From Spartobacteria bacterium (GTDB lineage Bacteria; Verrucomicrobiota; Verrucomicrobiia; Chthoniobacterales; UBA10450): a stretch of DNA of 64,000 nucleotides. The position numbers and the translations under genes are program-made. Below the pieces are notes generated by a model, which searched no databases, was not told the origin of the DNA, and saw nothing but the letters and a program-made list of their open reading frames with translations. This document shows, one piece after another, positions 17,352 through 26,117 of this stretch; the stretch's first letter is position 1, and each line of letters starts with the position of its first letter. The stretch spans positions 112,460-176,459 of the forward strand of contig PMSN01000006.1 of NCBI GenBank assembly GCA_003167555.1, in the 5' to 3' direction.

Positions 17352-17792
17352 ATCAAAGCCTCGCTCTTGTTCTTCTTCTTATCGCTCTGTGCGTCGGCGA
17401 TGCTTGTCACTCATCACCTCCGGTCGCTGGCTCCGCCACCGGCGCCACATGAGTTGTTTGCCGTCGTCGAGAAACAGCTGGCCGCGTTTCGGGTCGCGGA
17501 TTATTCGAGCGCGTATCGGCAAGCCGCCAGCGGCGTACAGCAGAAGTTCACCCTGCCGCAATTCGAAGCGATGATCCGGCGCGATTACGGTGATATGACG
17601 AACGCGCAACGGATTGAGTTTGGTTTCGTGAAAGTGAGCGGGTCCGCGGCGGTCGTGCAGGTCTTCTTTTGCGGCGCGGGCGGCTCGGTGCGCTCCTTTC
17701 TTTACAGCCTCATCGCGGAAGGCGATTCCTGGAAAATCAATGGCGTAAAAGAAATGAGCGATGCGCCGTCGGCCCGCGGGCTGCACGTCTGA
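17340..17792 (+). CDS. DUF4864-like exported or membrane-anchored protein
   Basis: 150 residues from ATG 17340; an upstream GTG frame to 17280 exists but reads through simple repeats. One N-terminal hydrophobic segment (ASLLFFFLSLCASAMLV) anchors or exports it. The rest fits the DUF4864 outline: VEKQLAAFRVADYSSAYRQA, VQQKFTLPQFEAMIRRDY, and a closing strand SWKINGVKEM as in NTF2-like folds. Function is unknown. The gene ends four bases before palindromic repeat family A copy 2. Confidence 0.7.
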   Translation: MTRTIKASLLFFFLSLCASAMLVTHHLRSLAPPPAPHELFAVVEKQLAAFRVADYSSAYRQAASGVQQKFTLPQFEAMIRRDYGDMTNAQRIEFGFVKVSGSAAVVQVFFCGAGGSVRSFLYSLIAEGDSWKINGVKEMSDAPSARGLHV

Positions 17793-17795
17793 TCT

Positions 17796-17858
17796 CAAGG
17801 AGGGGCGATTTCCAAATCGCCCTCGTATACAAAGGCGGTTACAAACCGCCGCTCCTTG
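17796..17858. repeat. Palindromic repeat family A, copy 2
   Basis: 63-bp copy with CAAGGAG/CTCCTTG tips. It lies between converging genes. On the minus strand it encodes the last residues (PRSGGL) and the stop codon of manA. Confidence 0.85.
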
Positions 17859-18801
17859 GTAACATCACCCGCAGCAGCGAAGCATCTCCGCCTTTCGGTC
17901 GCACGATTCGGTCTCGCAATCGTGCCGGCATGAGAAAAAAATCTCCCGCTCTGAATTGAAGCCCGCCGCATTCGAGCATGCCGGTCAAGCAAACCACGAT
18001 CGCAAAGGTTCCGTCCGGCACGAGTTCGCGCTCGTTCTTCAACGACCATTTGTCGACTTGAAAAAGGTCATGCCTAACGAGTGATTCGCCTTTTGGTTTA
18101 AGCAGCGCGGGCTCGTAATCGCTAAAGTCGATGCACCGCATTGCCTCCTCGATGTGCATTTTTCGCGCGGCCCGGCCCCGCTTCGCCCGGTCCCAATCCC
18201 AGACGCGGTAGGTCGTGTCGCTGTTCTGTTGAATCTCGACGATCAGATTGCCGCCGCCGAGCGCATGCAACCGTCCGCTCGGCAGAAAGATCGAATCGCC
18301 GGCGCGGAGGCCGATCGAGTGCACGTGTTTCACCACGCCTCCATCCTTGATTGCCTTTTCGAAAATGGCGCGCGTCGTGCCTTTTTTCAGCCCGGCGAAA
18401 AGCTCCGACTTCGGCGCGGCGTCGGCCACGTACCAGAATTCCGATTTCGCTTCGCCTCCAAGTCCCGTCGCGAGCTGGGGCGGGGGATGCACTTGGAGCG
18501 AAAGATTTTCCTGGGCGTCGAGCAACTTGCAGAGGATCGGGAAACGCGGCGTCTCCGGCATATCCCCAAAAATCTGGGCGCGATGTTTTTGCCAGAGCGC
18601 GTGCACCGTCAGCCCGCGCAAGGGGCCCTCGTGCACGACGCTTTGCGCTTCGGGACGATCGACAATCTCCCACGATTCGCCGATGAGAGCCGCCGAGGGC
18701 AATCGTTTTCCATAGAGCGATTCCAACCGCCGCCCGCCCCAGACGCGTTCCATAAAGATCGGTTCGAAGACGAGCGGCTGCGTGAGCTTGGGTGCGGTCA
18801 C
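17839..18801 (-). CDS. manA: Type I mannose-6-phosphate isomerase
   Basis: 320 residues. The cupin zinc site is complete: Gln103 and His105 in LQVHPPP, Glu121 in KSEFWY, and His179 in GRLHALGGG. The active-site arginine segment is QNSDTTYRVWDWDR. The enzyme interconverts fructose-6-phosphate and mannose-6-phosphate, feeding GDP-mannose and surface glycan synthesis. Length matches the short bacterial type I form. The C-terminus is altered: the final residues and stop lie inside a palindromic repeat, so the native tail has probably been replaced. It diverges from the VanZ-like gene. Confidence 0.92.
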   Translation of the reverse strand: MTAPKLTQPLVFEPIFMERVWGGRRLESLYGKRLPSAALIGESWEIVDRPEAQSVVHEGPLRGLTVHALWQKHRAQIFGDMPETPRFPILCKLLDAQENLSLQVHPPPQLATGLGGEAKSEFWYVADAAPKSELFAGLKKGTTRAIFEKAIKDGGVVKHVHSIGLRAGDSIFLPSGRLHALGGGNLIVEIQQNSDTTYRVWDWDRAKRGRAARKMHIEEAMRCIDFSDYEPALLKPKGESLVRHDLFQVDKWSLKNERELVPDGTFAIVVCLTGMLECGGLQFRAGDFFLMPARLRDRIVRPKGGDASLLRVMLPRSGGL

Positions 18802-18830
18802 GCGGCGAAATTAGCACAAGCGGCCCGGTT

Positions 18831-19295
18831 GTGGTTTCGTTTTCGGTGCATCGGCTTCTGAAATACTGGCTGCCTGCCCTGCTCTGGATGATTTTCATCT
18901 TCATCGGATCGACCGATCTGATGTCCGCCGAGCACACATCGCGCTTCCTTGTTCCGTTCCTGCGCTGGCTCGCTCCCGATATTTCCACGGCCACCGTTGC
19001 CACAATCCAGCTTTTCTTCCGCAAGTGCGCGCATCTCACCGAGTACGCGATTCTGGCGGCGCTCTTTTATCGCGCGCTCAGTCAGGGCAGAAACAATTTT
19101 TGGCGCGCCGCCATTTTCACATTTGTCGTCGCGGCGATCTACGCGTCGCTCGATGAATTTCATCAATCGTTCGTCCCCTCGCGAACCGGCGCGGCGTGGG
19201 ACGTCATGATTGACACTTGTGGCGCCGTAGTCGGTCTCGCGCTTTTCGTCGCTTTCCGTCGCAAAAAGCGCCGCGCAATGAGCTCTGGCCTCTGA
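18831..19295 (+). CDS. VanZ-like membrane protein
   Basis: About 154 residues from GTG 18831; GTG 18792 and GTG 18846 are alternatives, the first overlapping manA. Four hydrophobic segments are visible. VanZ-type landmarks are SSxD-like IGSTDLMSAEHTSRF, FRKCAHLTEYAILAALFYRAL, and IYASLDEFHQSFVPSRTGAAWDVMIDTCGA. VanZ proteins are inner-membrane proteins of unclear biochemical function; one member raises teicoplanin resistance. The overlap with the manA start region implies a shared divergent promoter. Confidence 0.8.
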   Translation: MVSFSVHRLLKYWLPALLWMIFIFIGSTDLMSAEHTSRFLVPFLRWLAPDISTATVATIQLFFRKCAHLTEYAILAALFYRALSQGRNNFWRAAIFTFVVAAIYASLDEFHQSFVPSRTGAAWDVMIDTCGAVVGLALFVAFRRKKRRAMSSGL

Positions 19296-19336
19296 CTTCT
19301 ATCGTGATCGGTGAATAGACGTTCTGATTCGCTCCC

Positions 19337-19365
19337 TTGACTGAGCACGAGTCACCAATCACTAT
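19337..19365 (+). promoter_or_regulatory. Possible promoter for tRNA-Ile
   Basis: TTGACT at 19337-19342 resembles a -35 box. A weak -10 candidate, CACTAT at 19360-19365, is 17 bp downstream, giving a leader of roughly 25 nt before the tRNA. The -10 match is only three of six. Confidence 0.3.
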
Positions 19366-19396
19366 TCACTTCCCCGGACGCTTCCCGCGCCGCGAC

Positions 19397-19470
19397 GGGC
19401 CTGTAGCTCAGCTGGTTAGAGCATGCGCTTGATAAGCGCAGGGTCAAAGGTTCAAATCCTTTCAGGCCCA
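19397..19470 (+). tRNA. tRNA-Ile (GAT anticodon)
   Basis: 74-nt cloverleaf: acceptor GGGCCTG pairs CAGGCCC, D stem GCTC/GAGC, anticodon stem TGCGC/GCGCA with loop TTGATAA, T stem AAAGG/CCTTT with TTCAAAT. CCA is not encoded. In most bacteria tRNA-Ile(GAT) lies between 16S and 23S; here it stands alone, on the strand opposite to 16S. Confidence 0.97.
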
Positions 19471-19526
19471 CTTCTTCGGAGAACATTCACCGATCACGAT
19501 TCTCCCGCGCCTTTTCATTCGCGCGA

Positions 19527-20972
19527 ATGCCGAACCTCGCTACGGTATCCGCTTTCGTGAAACTCTCGGCCGCTTTCGTCATTCTCAGCTTCGCCCTTGC
19601 CTCCGCGCTTTTCGCTGAGGAAACCCCGGCACCCGCGCCGTCGTTGTCCGTTCCGCCGATCGAGTTCAAGCACACGACTCTCCCGAATGGCCTCAAGGTT
19701 TACACGGTGGAAGATCACACCACGCCGACCGTGGCCATCCAGGTCTGGTATCACGTCGGCTCGAAGGACGATCCGAAGGATCGCAGCGGGTTCGCCCATC
19801 TCTTCGAGCACATGATGTTCAAAGGGAACGGGCATCTGACGGCCGATGCGTTTGATAATCTGACCGAGAACATCGGCGGCGAAAACAATGCCTACACCGC
19901 CGACGACGTGACGGTGTATCATGAGATTGTTCCTTCGAATTATCTCAACCCACTTCTCTGGGCGGAAGCGGAGCGGATGTCTTCGCTCACGCTCAACGAC
20001 GCGATTTTTAATTCTGAGCGAGACGTGGTGAAGGAGGAATTTCGCCAGCGGATTCTCGCCAACCCGTATGGAGAGTTTTATCTCGAGACGGAAAAGAAAT
20101 CGTTCGCGGTCCATCCGTACCGGCGCCCGGGAATCGGGAGCATCCGCGATCTCGATGCGTCGAAGCTGCCCGAAGTGCGCGCCTTTCATTCCACGTTCTA
20201 TCGGCCGGACAACGCGACTCTGGTTGTAGTGGGGGATTTCAAGCGGGAAGAGCTCGATGGCTGGATCACGAAATATTTCGGCCCGGTCCCAAAGCCCACG
20301 GAGAAAATTCCTCGAGTCACCGTGAAAGAACCGCCGCGGGCGGCCGACAAGCGCGGCCGGATTTACAGCTCGAAGGCGCCGCTTCCGGCGATCGCCATTA
20401 GTTATCTCGCGCCCTCCATTCGCAGCGAGGACGCGCCGGCGCTCTCGCTCGTGGAGGAGATTTTTTCCGGGGGCGACTCGTCGCGGCTGTATGAATCGAT
20501 GGTCTATCAGGAGCAGGTCGCGCAAAACGTTTCGTGCGACGCCGATCTGCGCGAGGACTTGGGTCTTCTGATTTTTCGCGCAGTCCTGGCGAGCGGAAAA
20601 TCAATCGCGGACGCTGAGAAATCGCTCCGCGCCCAGGTGGATAACGTTCTCAAAAACGGCGTCACGCAAGCAGAACTCGACAAGGCGAAGAACCGTCTCG
20701 TGACGCGAAAATTGCTGGAGCTCGAGACTGCGAATGGCAAGGCGAGCGCACTCGGCCAGGCTGCGGTCGTTTATGGCGACGCGACGCGCGTGAACACGGA
20801 TCTGGGTAAGGTGCAGGCGGTGACCGCGGAGCAAATCAGAGACGTCCTCAGGAAATACATCATCGACAAGAAAACGGTGGTCCTCGAGTACATGCCGGAA
20901 GAGAAAAAACCGCCCGCGAAAGAGGAAGAAAAGAAATCTCCGGCGAAAGACAAAGAGGAGAAAAAGTCGTGA
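19527..20972 (+). CDS. M16 family zinc peptidase (catalytic subunit)
   Basis: 481 residues with a signal peptide (FVILSFALASALFAEE). The inverted zinc motif HLFEH is intact (His91, Glu94, His95) with the downstream acidic ligand region AEAERMSSL. SSRLYESMVYQEQVA is the C-terminal family signature. The tail is an unusual Lys/Glu/Pro-rich extension (EEKKPPAKEEEKK). M16 enzymes degrade small unfolded peptides; an exported form would act in the periplasm. Its stop overlaps the start of the next M16 gene, and the two probably form the active/inactive heterodimer typical of two-subunit M16 peptidases. Confidence 0.9.
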   Translation: MPNLATVSAFVKLSAAFVILSFALASALFAEETPAPAPSLSVPPIEFKHTTLPNGLKVYTVEDHTTPTVAIQVWYHVGSKDDPKDRSGFAHLFEHMMFKGNGHLTADAFDNLTENIGGENNAYTADDVTVYHEIVPSNYLNPLLWAEAERMSSLTLNDAIFNSERDVVKEEFRQRILANPYGEFYLETEKKSFAVHPYRRPGIGSIRDLDASKLPEVRAFHSTFYRPDNATLVVVGDFKREELDGWITKYFGPVPKPTEKIPRVTVKEPPRAADKRGRIYSSKAPLPAIAISYLAPSIRSEDAPALSLVEEIFSGGDSSRLYESMVYQEQVAQNVSCDADLREDLGLLIFRAVLASGKSIADAEKSLRAQVDNVLKNGVTQAELDKAKNRLVTRKLLELETANGKASALGQAAVVYGDATRVNTDLGKVQAVTAEQIRDVLRKYIIDKKTVVLEYMPEEKKPPAKEEEKKSPAKDKEEKKS

Positions 20973-22432
20973 TGAAATCGCGAATCATTTCGATTTCTTT
21001 GGCCGTCCTGTTCGGCGCCGCTCTTCGCTCTGCGTTTGCCATCGGCGGAGTCGATACGCCGCCGGCCCCCTCCGCGCCGCATGAAGTTACTTTCTCGCAG
21101 GCGAAGGAAACGAAGTTGGACAACGGACTGCGCGTCATTGTTGTCGAGCGGCCTGGCCTTCCACTTCTCGCCGCCGAACTCGTTGTGCGCAATGGCGCCG
21201 AGGTCGATCCCGACCAGCTCGCCGGCGTCGCTACCATGACCGGCTCGCTTTTGACCAGAGGCACGGAGACGATGAGTGCGCCGCAAATCGCCAGCGCGAT
21301 GGAATCGCTCGGCGGCTCGATTGATTCCGGCGCGCACTGGGACGCTTCGCACGTGACGATGGTCGTCATGTCGGACAAAGCGGAGGCCGCCTTCCGCATT
21401 ATGGCCGACGTGGTGCTGCATCCGACGTTCAAGCAGGATGAGATCGATCGCTTCAAAAACCAAACGCTCGATGGGCTGCGCGTCGCGTTGCGGCAGCCCG
21501 GCTCCCTCGGGCAGTTCGTCACGATCCGGGCGATTTTTGGCACGAGCGAATACGGCCACGCGCCCGGCGGCACGATGGAAAGCACTCAGGCGATCCAGCG
21601 CGAGGACATCGTAAAAATTTACCAGACCTATTACCGGCCAGAGAACGCGGCGCTTGTTCTCTCGGGAAATATCACTCTCGAGCAGGGGCGAAAATACGCG
21701 GAACAATTTTTTGGCGGATGGAAAACAACCGGCCAGCCCGCTGCCGAGCCCGCTTCTCACGACGAAAAGACGCAATTGAAACCGACGAACATTGTGGTCG
21801 ATATGCCCGAAGCGGGGCAGGCGATGGTGATCCTGGCCAAGCCCGCGATCAAGCGAAGCTCGCCTGATTACTACGCCGGCACGGTCGCCAACGCCGCGCT
21901 CGGGAATGGTTTCATCTCGCGCTTGAACCGCGAGATTCGCATCAAGCGCGGCTTGAGCTATGGCGCCCGAAGCGCGCTCGAGGCGCGGCGCGCGGTGGGG
22001 CCGTTCATGGCTTGGGCGCAAACCAAGAATGCCTCGGCTGGTGAGGTTGCCGGTCTCATTCAATCGGAGCTGAAACGATTGCACACCGAGCCGGTCCAGG
22101 GCGAAGAGCTGGTCTCGCGGCAGGCGGTCTTGACCGGCGGCTTTGCGCGCAGCCTGGAGTCGAACAACGGTTATGTGAACAGGGTCGCCTCTCTGATCAC
22201 GCAGGATCTGCCGCTGAGCACGCTGAACACTTACATTTCGTCGGTGAATGCCGTCACGGCGAAAGATGTGAGCGCGTTCGCGGAGAAATATCTTGAGACG
22301 CCGACGAGTCTGGTCATCGTCGGCAAAGCGCCCGAATTCCTCGAGGGATTGAAGAAAAATTTCCCCGACGTGAGAGTGATCCCGATCCCCGAGCTGGACC
22401 TGAACCGGCCGGAGCTGGTGAAGAAGAAATGA
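20972..22432 (+). CDS. M16 family peptidase-like protein, non-catalytic subunit
   Basis: 486 residues from ATG 20972, whose A is the last base of the preceding TGA; GTG 20969 is an alternative. A signal peptide (ISISLAVLFGAALRSAFA) is present. The fold matches M16 (LDNGLRVIVVERPGLPL, YYRPENAALVLSGNI), but the HxxEH motif is replaced by GVATMTGSLL, so it cannot bind zinc there. The RGLSYGARS element, corresponding to the Arg/Tyr substrate site of inactive partners, is retained. It likely partners the upstream gene. Family A repeat copy 3 follows four bases after the stop. Confidence 0.9.
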   Translation: MKSRIISISLAVLFGAALRSAFAIGGVDTPPAPSAPHEVTFSQAKETKLDNGLRVIVVERPGLPLLAAELVVRNGAEVDPDQLAGVATMTGSLLTRGTETMSAPQIASAMESLGGSIDSGAHWDASHVTMVVMSDKAEAAFRIMADVVLHPTFKQDEIDRFKNQTLDGLRVALRQPGSLGQFVTIRAIFGTSEYGHAPGGTMESTQAIQREDIVKIYQTYYRPENAALVLSGNITLEQGRKYAEQFFGGWKTTGQPAAEPASHDEKTQLKPTNIVVDMPEAGQAMVILAKPAIKRSSPDYYAGTVANAALGNGFISRLNREIRIKRGLSYGARSALEARRAVGPFMAWAQTKNASAGEVAGLIQSELKRLHTEPVQGEELVSRQAVLTGGFARSLESNNGYVNRVASLITQDLPLSTLNTYISSVNAVTAKDVSAFAEKYLETPTSLVIVGKAPEFLEGLKKNFPDVRVIPIPELDLNRPELVKKK

Positions 22433-22436
22433 CATT

Positions 22437-22502
22437 CAAGGAACGGCAGTTTGAAACCGCCGTGGTGTGAAATCTCGGCGATTTGGAAATCGCCGCTCCT
22501 TG
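22437..22502. repeat. Palindromic repeat family A, copy 3
   Basis: 66-bp copy with CAAGGAACGGC and GCCGCTCCTTG ends. It lies between the M16 operon and tRNA-Ala, which converge here, and could serve both as a bidirectional RNA hairpin end. Confidence 0.85.
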
Positions 22503-22509
22503 ATCATTT

Positions 22510-22582
22510 TGGAGGCAAGGGGATTCGAACCCCTGACATCCAGCTTGCAAAGCTGGCGCTCTACCAACTGAGCTATGCCCCC
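22510..22582 (-). tRNA. tRNA-Ala (TGC anticodon)
   Basis: 73-nt cloverleaf on the minus strand: acceptor GGGGGCA/TGCCTCC, D stem GCTC/GAGC, anticodon loop TTTGCAA in a CCAGC/GCTGG stem, T stem AGGGG/CCCCT. CCA is not encoded. It lies downstream of 16S in the classical orientation but beyond a strong terminator, with a promoter-like sequence of its own. Confidence 0.97.
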
Positions 22583-22596
22583 GGTCTAGAATGCGG

Positions 22597-22624
22597 ATTG
22601 TAGAATGCGGAATGCGGAATGCAA
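22597..22624 (-). promoter_or_regulatory. Likely promoter of tRNA-Ala
   Basis: On the minus strand TTGCAT (22624-22619) and TACAAT (22602-22597) are 16 bp apart, and the -10 box ends 14 bp before the mature tRNA. The spacer consists of short tandem GAATGCGG-like units. This would make tRNA-Ala an independent transcript. Confidence 0.45.
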
Positions 22625-22625
22625 C

Positions 22626-22755
22626 TGGGGAGCGCAGGCTGCCAGCCTGCAGTTGCCGGCAGCTTGCCGGCAACACTTGTCGCGTAAGCGACTTTGGGTG
22701 AAAACGCATCTCGGCAAGCTGCCGAGATGAACAGGCTGGCAGCCTGTGCTCCCCA
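22626..22755. repeat. Palindromic repeat family B, copy 1
   Basis: 130-bp element with TGGGGAGCGCAGG and CCTGTGCTCCCCA tips. Inner palindromes are GGCTGCCAGCC, GCCGGCAGCTTGCCGGC and CTCGGCAAGCTGCCGAG. It lies between the 16S terminator and the tRNA-Ala promoter. Copies with the same tips are at 25141 and 47397. Confidence 0.85.
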
Positions 22756-22760
22756 ATCCA

Positions 22761-22798
22761 AAACAAAAAATGCCGGACGGCTTTTGGCCATCCGGCAT
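22761..22798 (-). terminator. Rho-independent terminator of the 16S transcript
   Basis: On the minus strand ATGCCGGATGGC pairs with GCCGTCCGGCAT (one mismatch) and is followed by TTTTTTGTTT. It lies about 200 nt after the mature 16S 3' end and before tRNA-Ala, so the 16S transcript should end here. Confidence 0.85.
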
Positions 22799-22821
22799 TT
22801 CGATGTGCAGCAGCAAAGACT

Positions 22822-22912
22822 GAATTGTGCGTTAATCGTCGTTTCTTCAAGCCTTGGTTTCTTTCGATTCCAAGGGCTTAACGGCATCTCCGAACCCCGA
22901 ATTGCTTCGGGG
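22822..22912 (-). other. 16S 3' trailer with processing-stem arms
   Basis: Three elements after the 16S 3' end, in transcript order: a hairpin CCCCGAAGCAATTCGGGG (22912-22895), arm B' (22869-22857) and arm A' (22840-22822). Arms A' and B' are complementary to arms A and B in the 5' leader (24758-24777, 24723-24734), nested in the right order to enclose 16S in a long RNase III-type precursor stem. Confidence 0.75.
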
Positions 22913-22984
22913 CCGGTCTTAGCCGTCGACCTATGAGAGCATTTTCAAATCTCCAATCTGAGATCTTCAATCTGAAATGCTTCA

Positions 22985-24555
<1,571 letters not shown>

Positions 24556-24722
24556 AATTTGGAGCCCCGGAATTGCTTCCAGGGACAAAGTTTGTCGAGA
24601 CACTCGCTAAAGTGCCCGAAATTCTGACCATTCTTGCCTGAAAGCGACTCGTGAGAGCCGAATCCAGGTTCGTCCGATCTTGTAAATTAAGATCACCGGT
24701 TCGAAAACCGGCGAAATTTTTT

Positions 24723-24777
24723 AATCAAAGAAACTCACCCCGAATTGCTTCGGGGTTGACGATATAACGCACAATTC
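24723..24777 (-). other. 16S 5' leader with processing-stem arms
   Basis: In transcript order: arm A GAATTGTGCGTTATATCGTC (24777-24758), hairpin CCCCGAAGCAATTCGGGG (24755-24738) identical to that in the trailer, and arm B GTTTCTTTGATT (24734-24723). Arm A pairs with 22822-22840 over 19 bp with one bulge; arm B pairs with 22857-22869 with one bulge. Confidence 0.75.
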
Positions 24778-25140
24778 AATTTTCGCTGACTTACTTCACC
24801 TTTTAAATTTCGTCTGAAATTTATCACGCTGTAGCCTTGCGGCGTAAGCGGATGAATTTCGCTTTCCGTCGTGATGACGAAATCCAAAATTGCACTGTCA
24901 AAGATCAATGCCCTTCTTAATCACGCCGTAGCTTTACGCGTAGGCGGACCGTATCCGGTACACGACAAAATCCGATCCGATCAGCAAACTGACAAAACCG
25001 GCTCGATCATGAGCCCGAAGAGAAGAACACTCCGGGAACCCCGGAGTCCGCGTGGTAGCGGGACAGCAAGATATTGCGTCCCGCCCCGCCGTCAAACAAG
25101 ATTTTGCACATTTTTTGCTCCCGCGCGGGAGCGCGTCGTT
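24778..25140. other. Region upstream of 16S without a gene
   Basis: Moderately AT-rich stretch expected to hold the rrs promoter, which would read leftward. TTGACA on the minus strand (24901-24896) is a perfect -35 match, but no good -10 is visible 16-18 bp from it, so the promoter is not fixed. Two short GCTACGGCGT-like segments near 24829 and 24927 are small dispersed motifs. Short open frames here look random. Confidence 0.35.
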
Positions 25141-25261
25141 TGGGGAGCGCACGCGCCCTCGCGTGCTGGCGAAGGCGCCTCGCCTTCGCGCACTTGCCCT
25201 AGAATAGAGATTTTTCGGCGAGGGCGCCGAAACCAACACGCGGGGGCGCGTGCGCTCCCCA
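25141..25261. repeat. Palindromic repeat family B, copy 2 (divergent core)
   Basis: 121-bp element with TGGGGAGCGCACGCGCCC and GGGCGCGTGCGCTCCCCA tips. The outer ten bases match the copies at 22626 and 47397, but the core palindromes differ (GCGAAGGCGCCTCGCCTTCGC). Confidence 0.8.
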
Positions 25262-25274
25262 TCCGCCATTGATT

Positions 25275-25433
25275 CGCTCAGCTCCCGCTTCGCTCTCCGC
25301 TGCGACACTCCTCCCAGGTCGCGATCCCGACCCACCGTCTATGTCGCTCGCCCCGCTCGCTCCATTCTCAATCCTCATCGCGCCTGCCGCCCTCTCATTT
25401 TTCTACTTCCTAATTTCTACTTTCTAATTTGCT
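25275..25433. repeat. Dispersed repeat, inverted copy of 40693-40822
   Basis: Contains GCTCCCGCTTCGCTCTCCGC, then CACCGTCTATGTCGCTCGCC, then a pyrimidine tract with CTACTTCCTAATTTCTAC. The same three blocks appear in reverse complement at 40693-40822. It lies 24 bp before the start of the secreted protein gene at 25457. Confidence 0.7.
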
Positions 25434-25456
25434 TCAATCCTGGCTAAATCCGGGCC

Positions 25457-25918
25457 ATGAAACCAAGATCGATCCTATTGACCCTAAGCCTGTGCCTTGC
25501 CGCAGGCGCCACGTGTTACGCCAGCCCCGAGATGGGCACCTGGAAGCTGAACGAGAGCAAATCGAAATTCGCCCCGGGCGCGGCCAAGAACCTGACCGTC
25601 GTCTACGCGGTGGCCGGTGACAGCGTGAAAGTCACAGTCGATGGGATCGACGCGGACGGTAAACCGACACACAACGAGTGGACCGGCAAGTTCGACAGCA
25701 AAGACTATCCCGTCACCGGCGACCCCACGCAGGACATGCGCGCCTACAAGAAAATCGACGACCACAACTTGGAGATGACCGTGAAGAAAGCCGGGAAAGT
25801 CACCATGACCGGTAAACTGGAAATCTCAGCCGATGGCAAGAGCCGCACCGTCACCATCACCGGGACCGACGCGAAGGGCGAAAAATTCACCAACACAGCC
25901 GTCTACGACAAGCAGTAA
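25457..25918 (+). CDS. Secreted lipocalin-like protein, unknown function
   Basis: 153 residues with a signal peptide (ILLTLSLCLAAGATCYA). The mature part is all beta: GTWKLNESKSKFAPGA at the start, then VKVTVDGIDADGKP, and closing strands GKSRTVTITGTDAKGEKFTNTAVYDKQ. This outline is common among small secreted proteins of Acidobacteria and Verrucomicrobiota; the ligand is unknown. Its last third and 200 bp downstream are duplicated at 27103-27462, and a second scrap of its 3' end lies at 29230-29284, so this is the intact parent copy. Confidence 0.75.
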   Translation: MKPRSILLTLSLCLAAGATCYASPEMGTWKLNESKSKFAPGAAKNLTVVYAVAGDSVKVTVDGIDADGKPTHNEWTGKFDSKDYPVTGDPTQDMRAYKKIDDHNLEMTVKKAGKVTMTGKLEISADGKSRTVTITGTDAKGEKFTNTAVYDKQ

Positions 25919-26117
25919 GCGATTCGCGATCCCAGACGGTGCCTTGATTCGGTAAGCGCCGTCGGATCTACTCCGGGCCTTGCCGAAGATCGCGAGAGCG
26001 GATTTTCCGCGCTCGCCGTCTCAATTCACTCTTGTCGCCGCGCGTGCATTAGCTCACTATCCGCCGAAAGCGAGGGATCCAGTGAGCGACCCTCGCTGCT
26101 CTTGCGAGCGCTAAAGC
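25759..26117 (+). repeat. ~360-bp direct repeat, copy A
   Basis: Covers the 3' third of the gene at 25457 and all DNA to the start of the DoxX-like gene. Copy B is at 27103-27462. Long blocks such as GCGATCCCAGACGGTGCC and CTTGTCGCCGCGCGTGCATT are shared; the coding part is more diverged than the intergenic part. Confidence 0.85.

Larger units (their letters stand above)
19301..19500. repeat. Perfect 16-bp inverted repeat flanking tRNA-Ile
   Basis: ATCGTGATCGGTGAAT at 19301-19316 is the exact reverse complement of 19485-19500. The arms lie 80 bp before and 14 bp after the tRNA. A second, shorter inversion (GTGAATAG at 19311 and CTATTCAC at 19362) lies within. Confidence 0.8.

Noticed and set aside
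20771..22435. 554-codon minus-strand open frame
   Set aside because: It lies antisense to the M16 peptidase-like genes with clear signal peptide and fold motifs; the frame is a by-product of GC-rich codon use.
22437..22982. 23S or 5S rRNA downstream of 16S
   Set aside because: The DNA after 16S holds a terminator, a palindrome and tRNA-Ala, then converging M16 genes; no large-subunit rRNA sequence is present.
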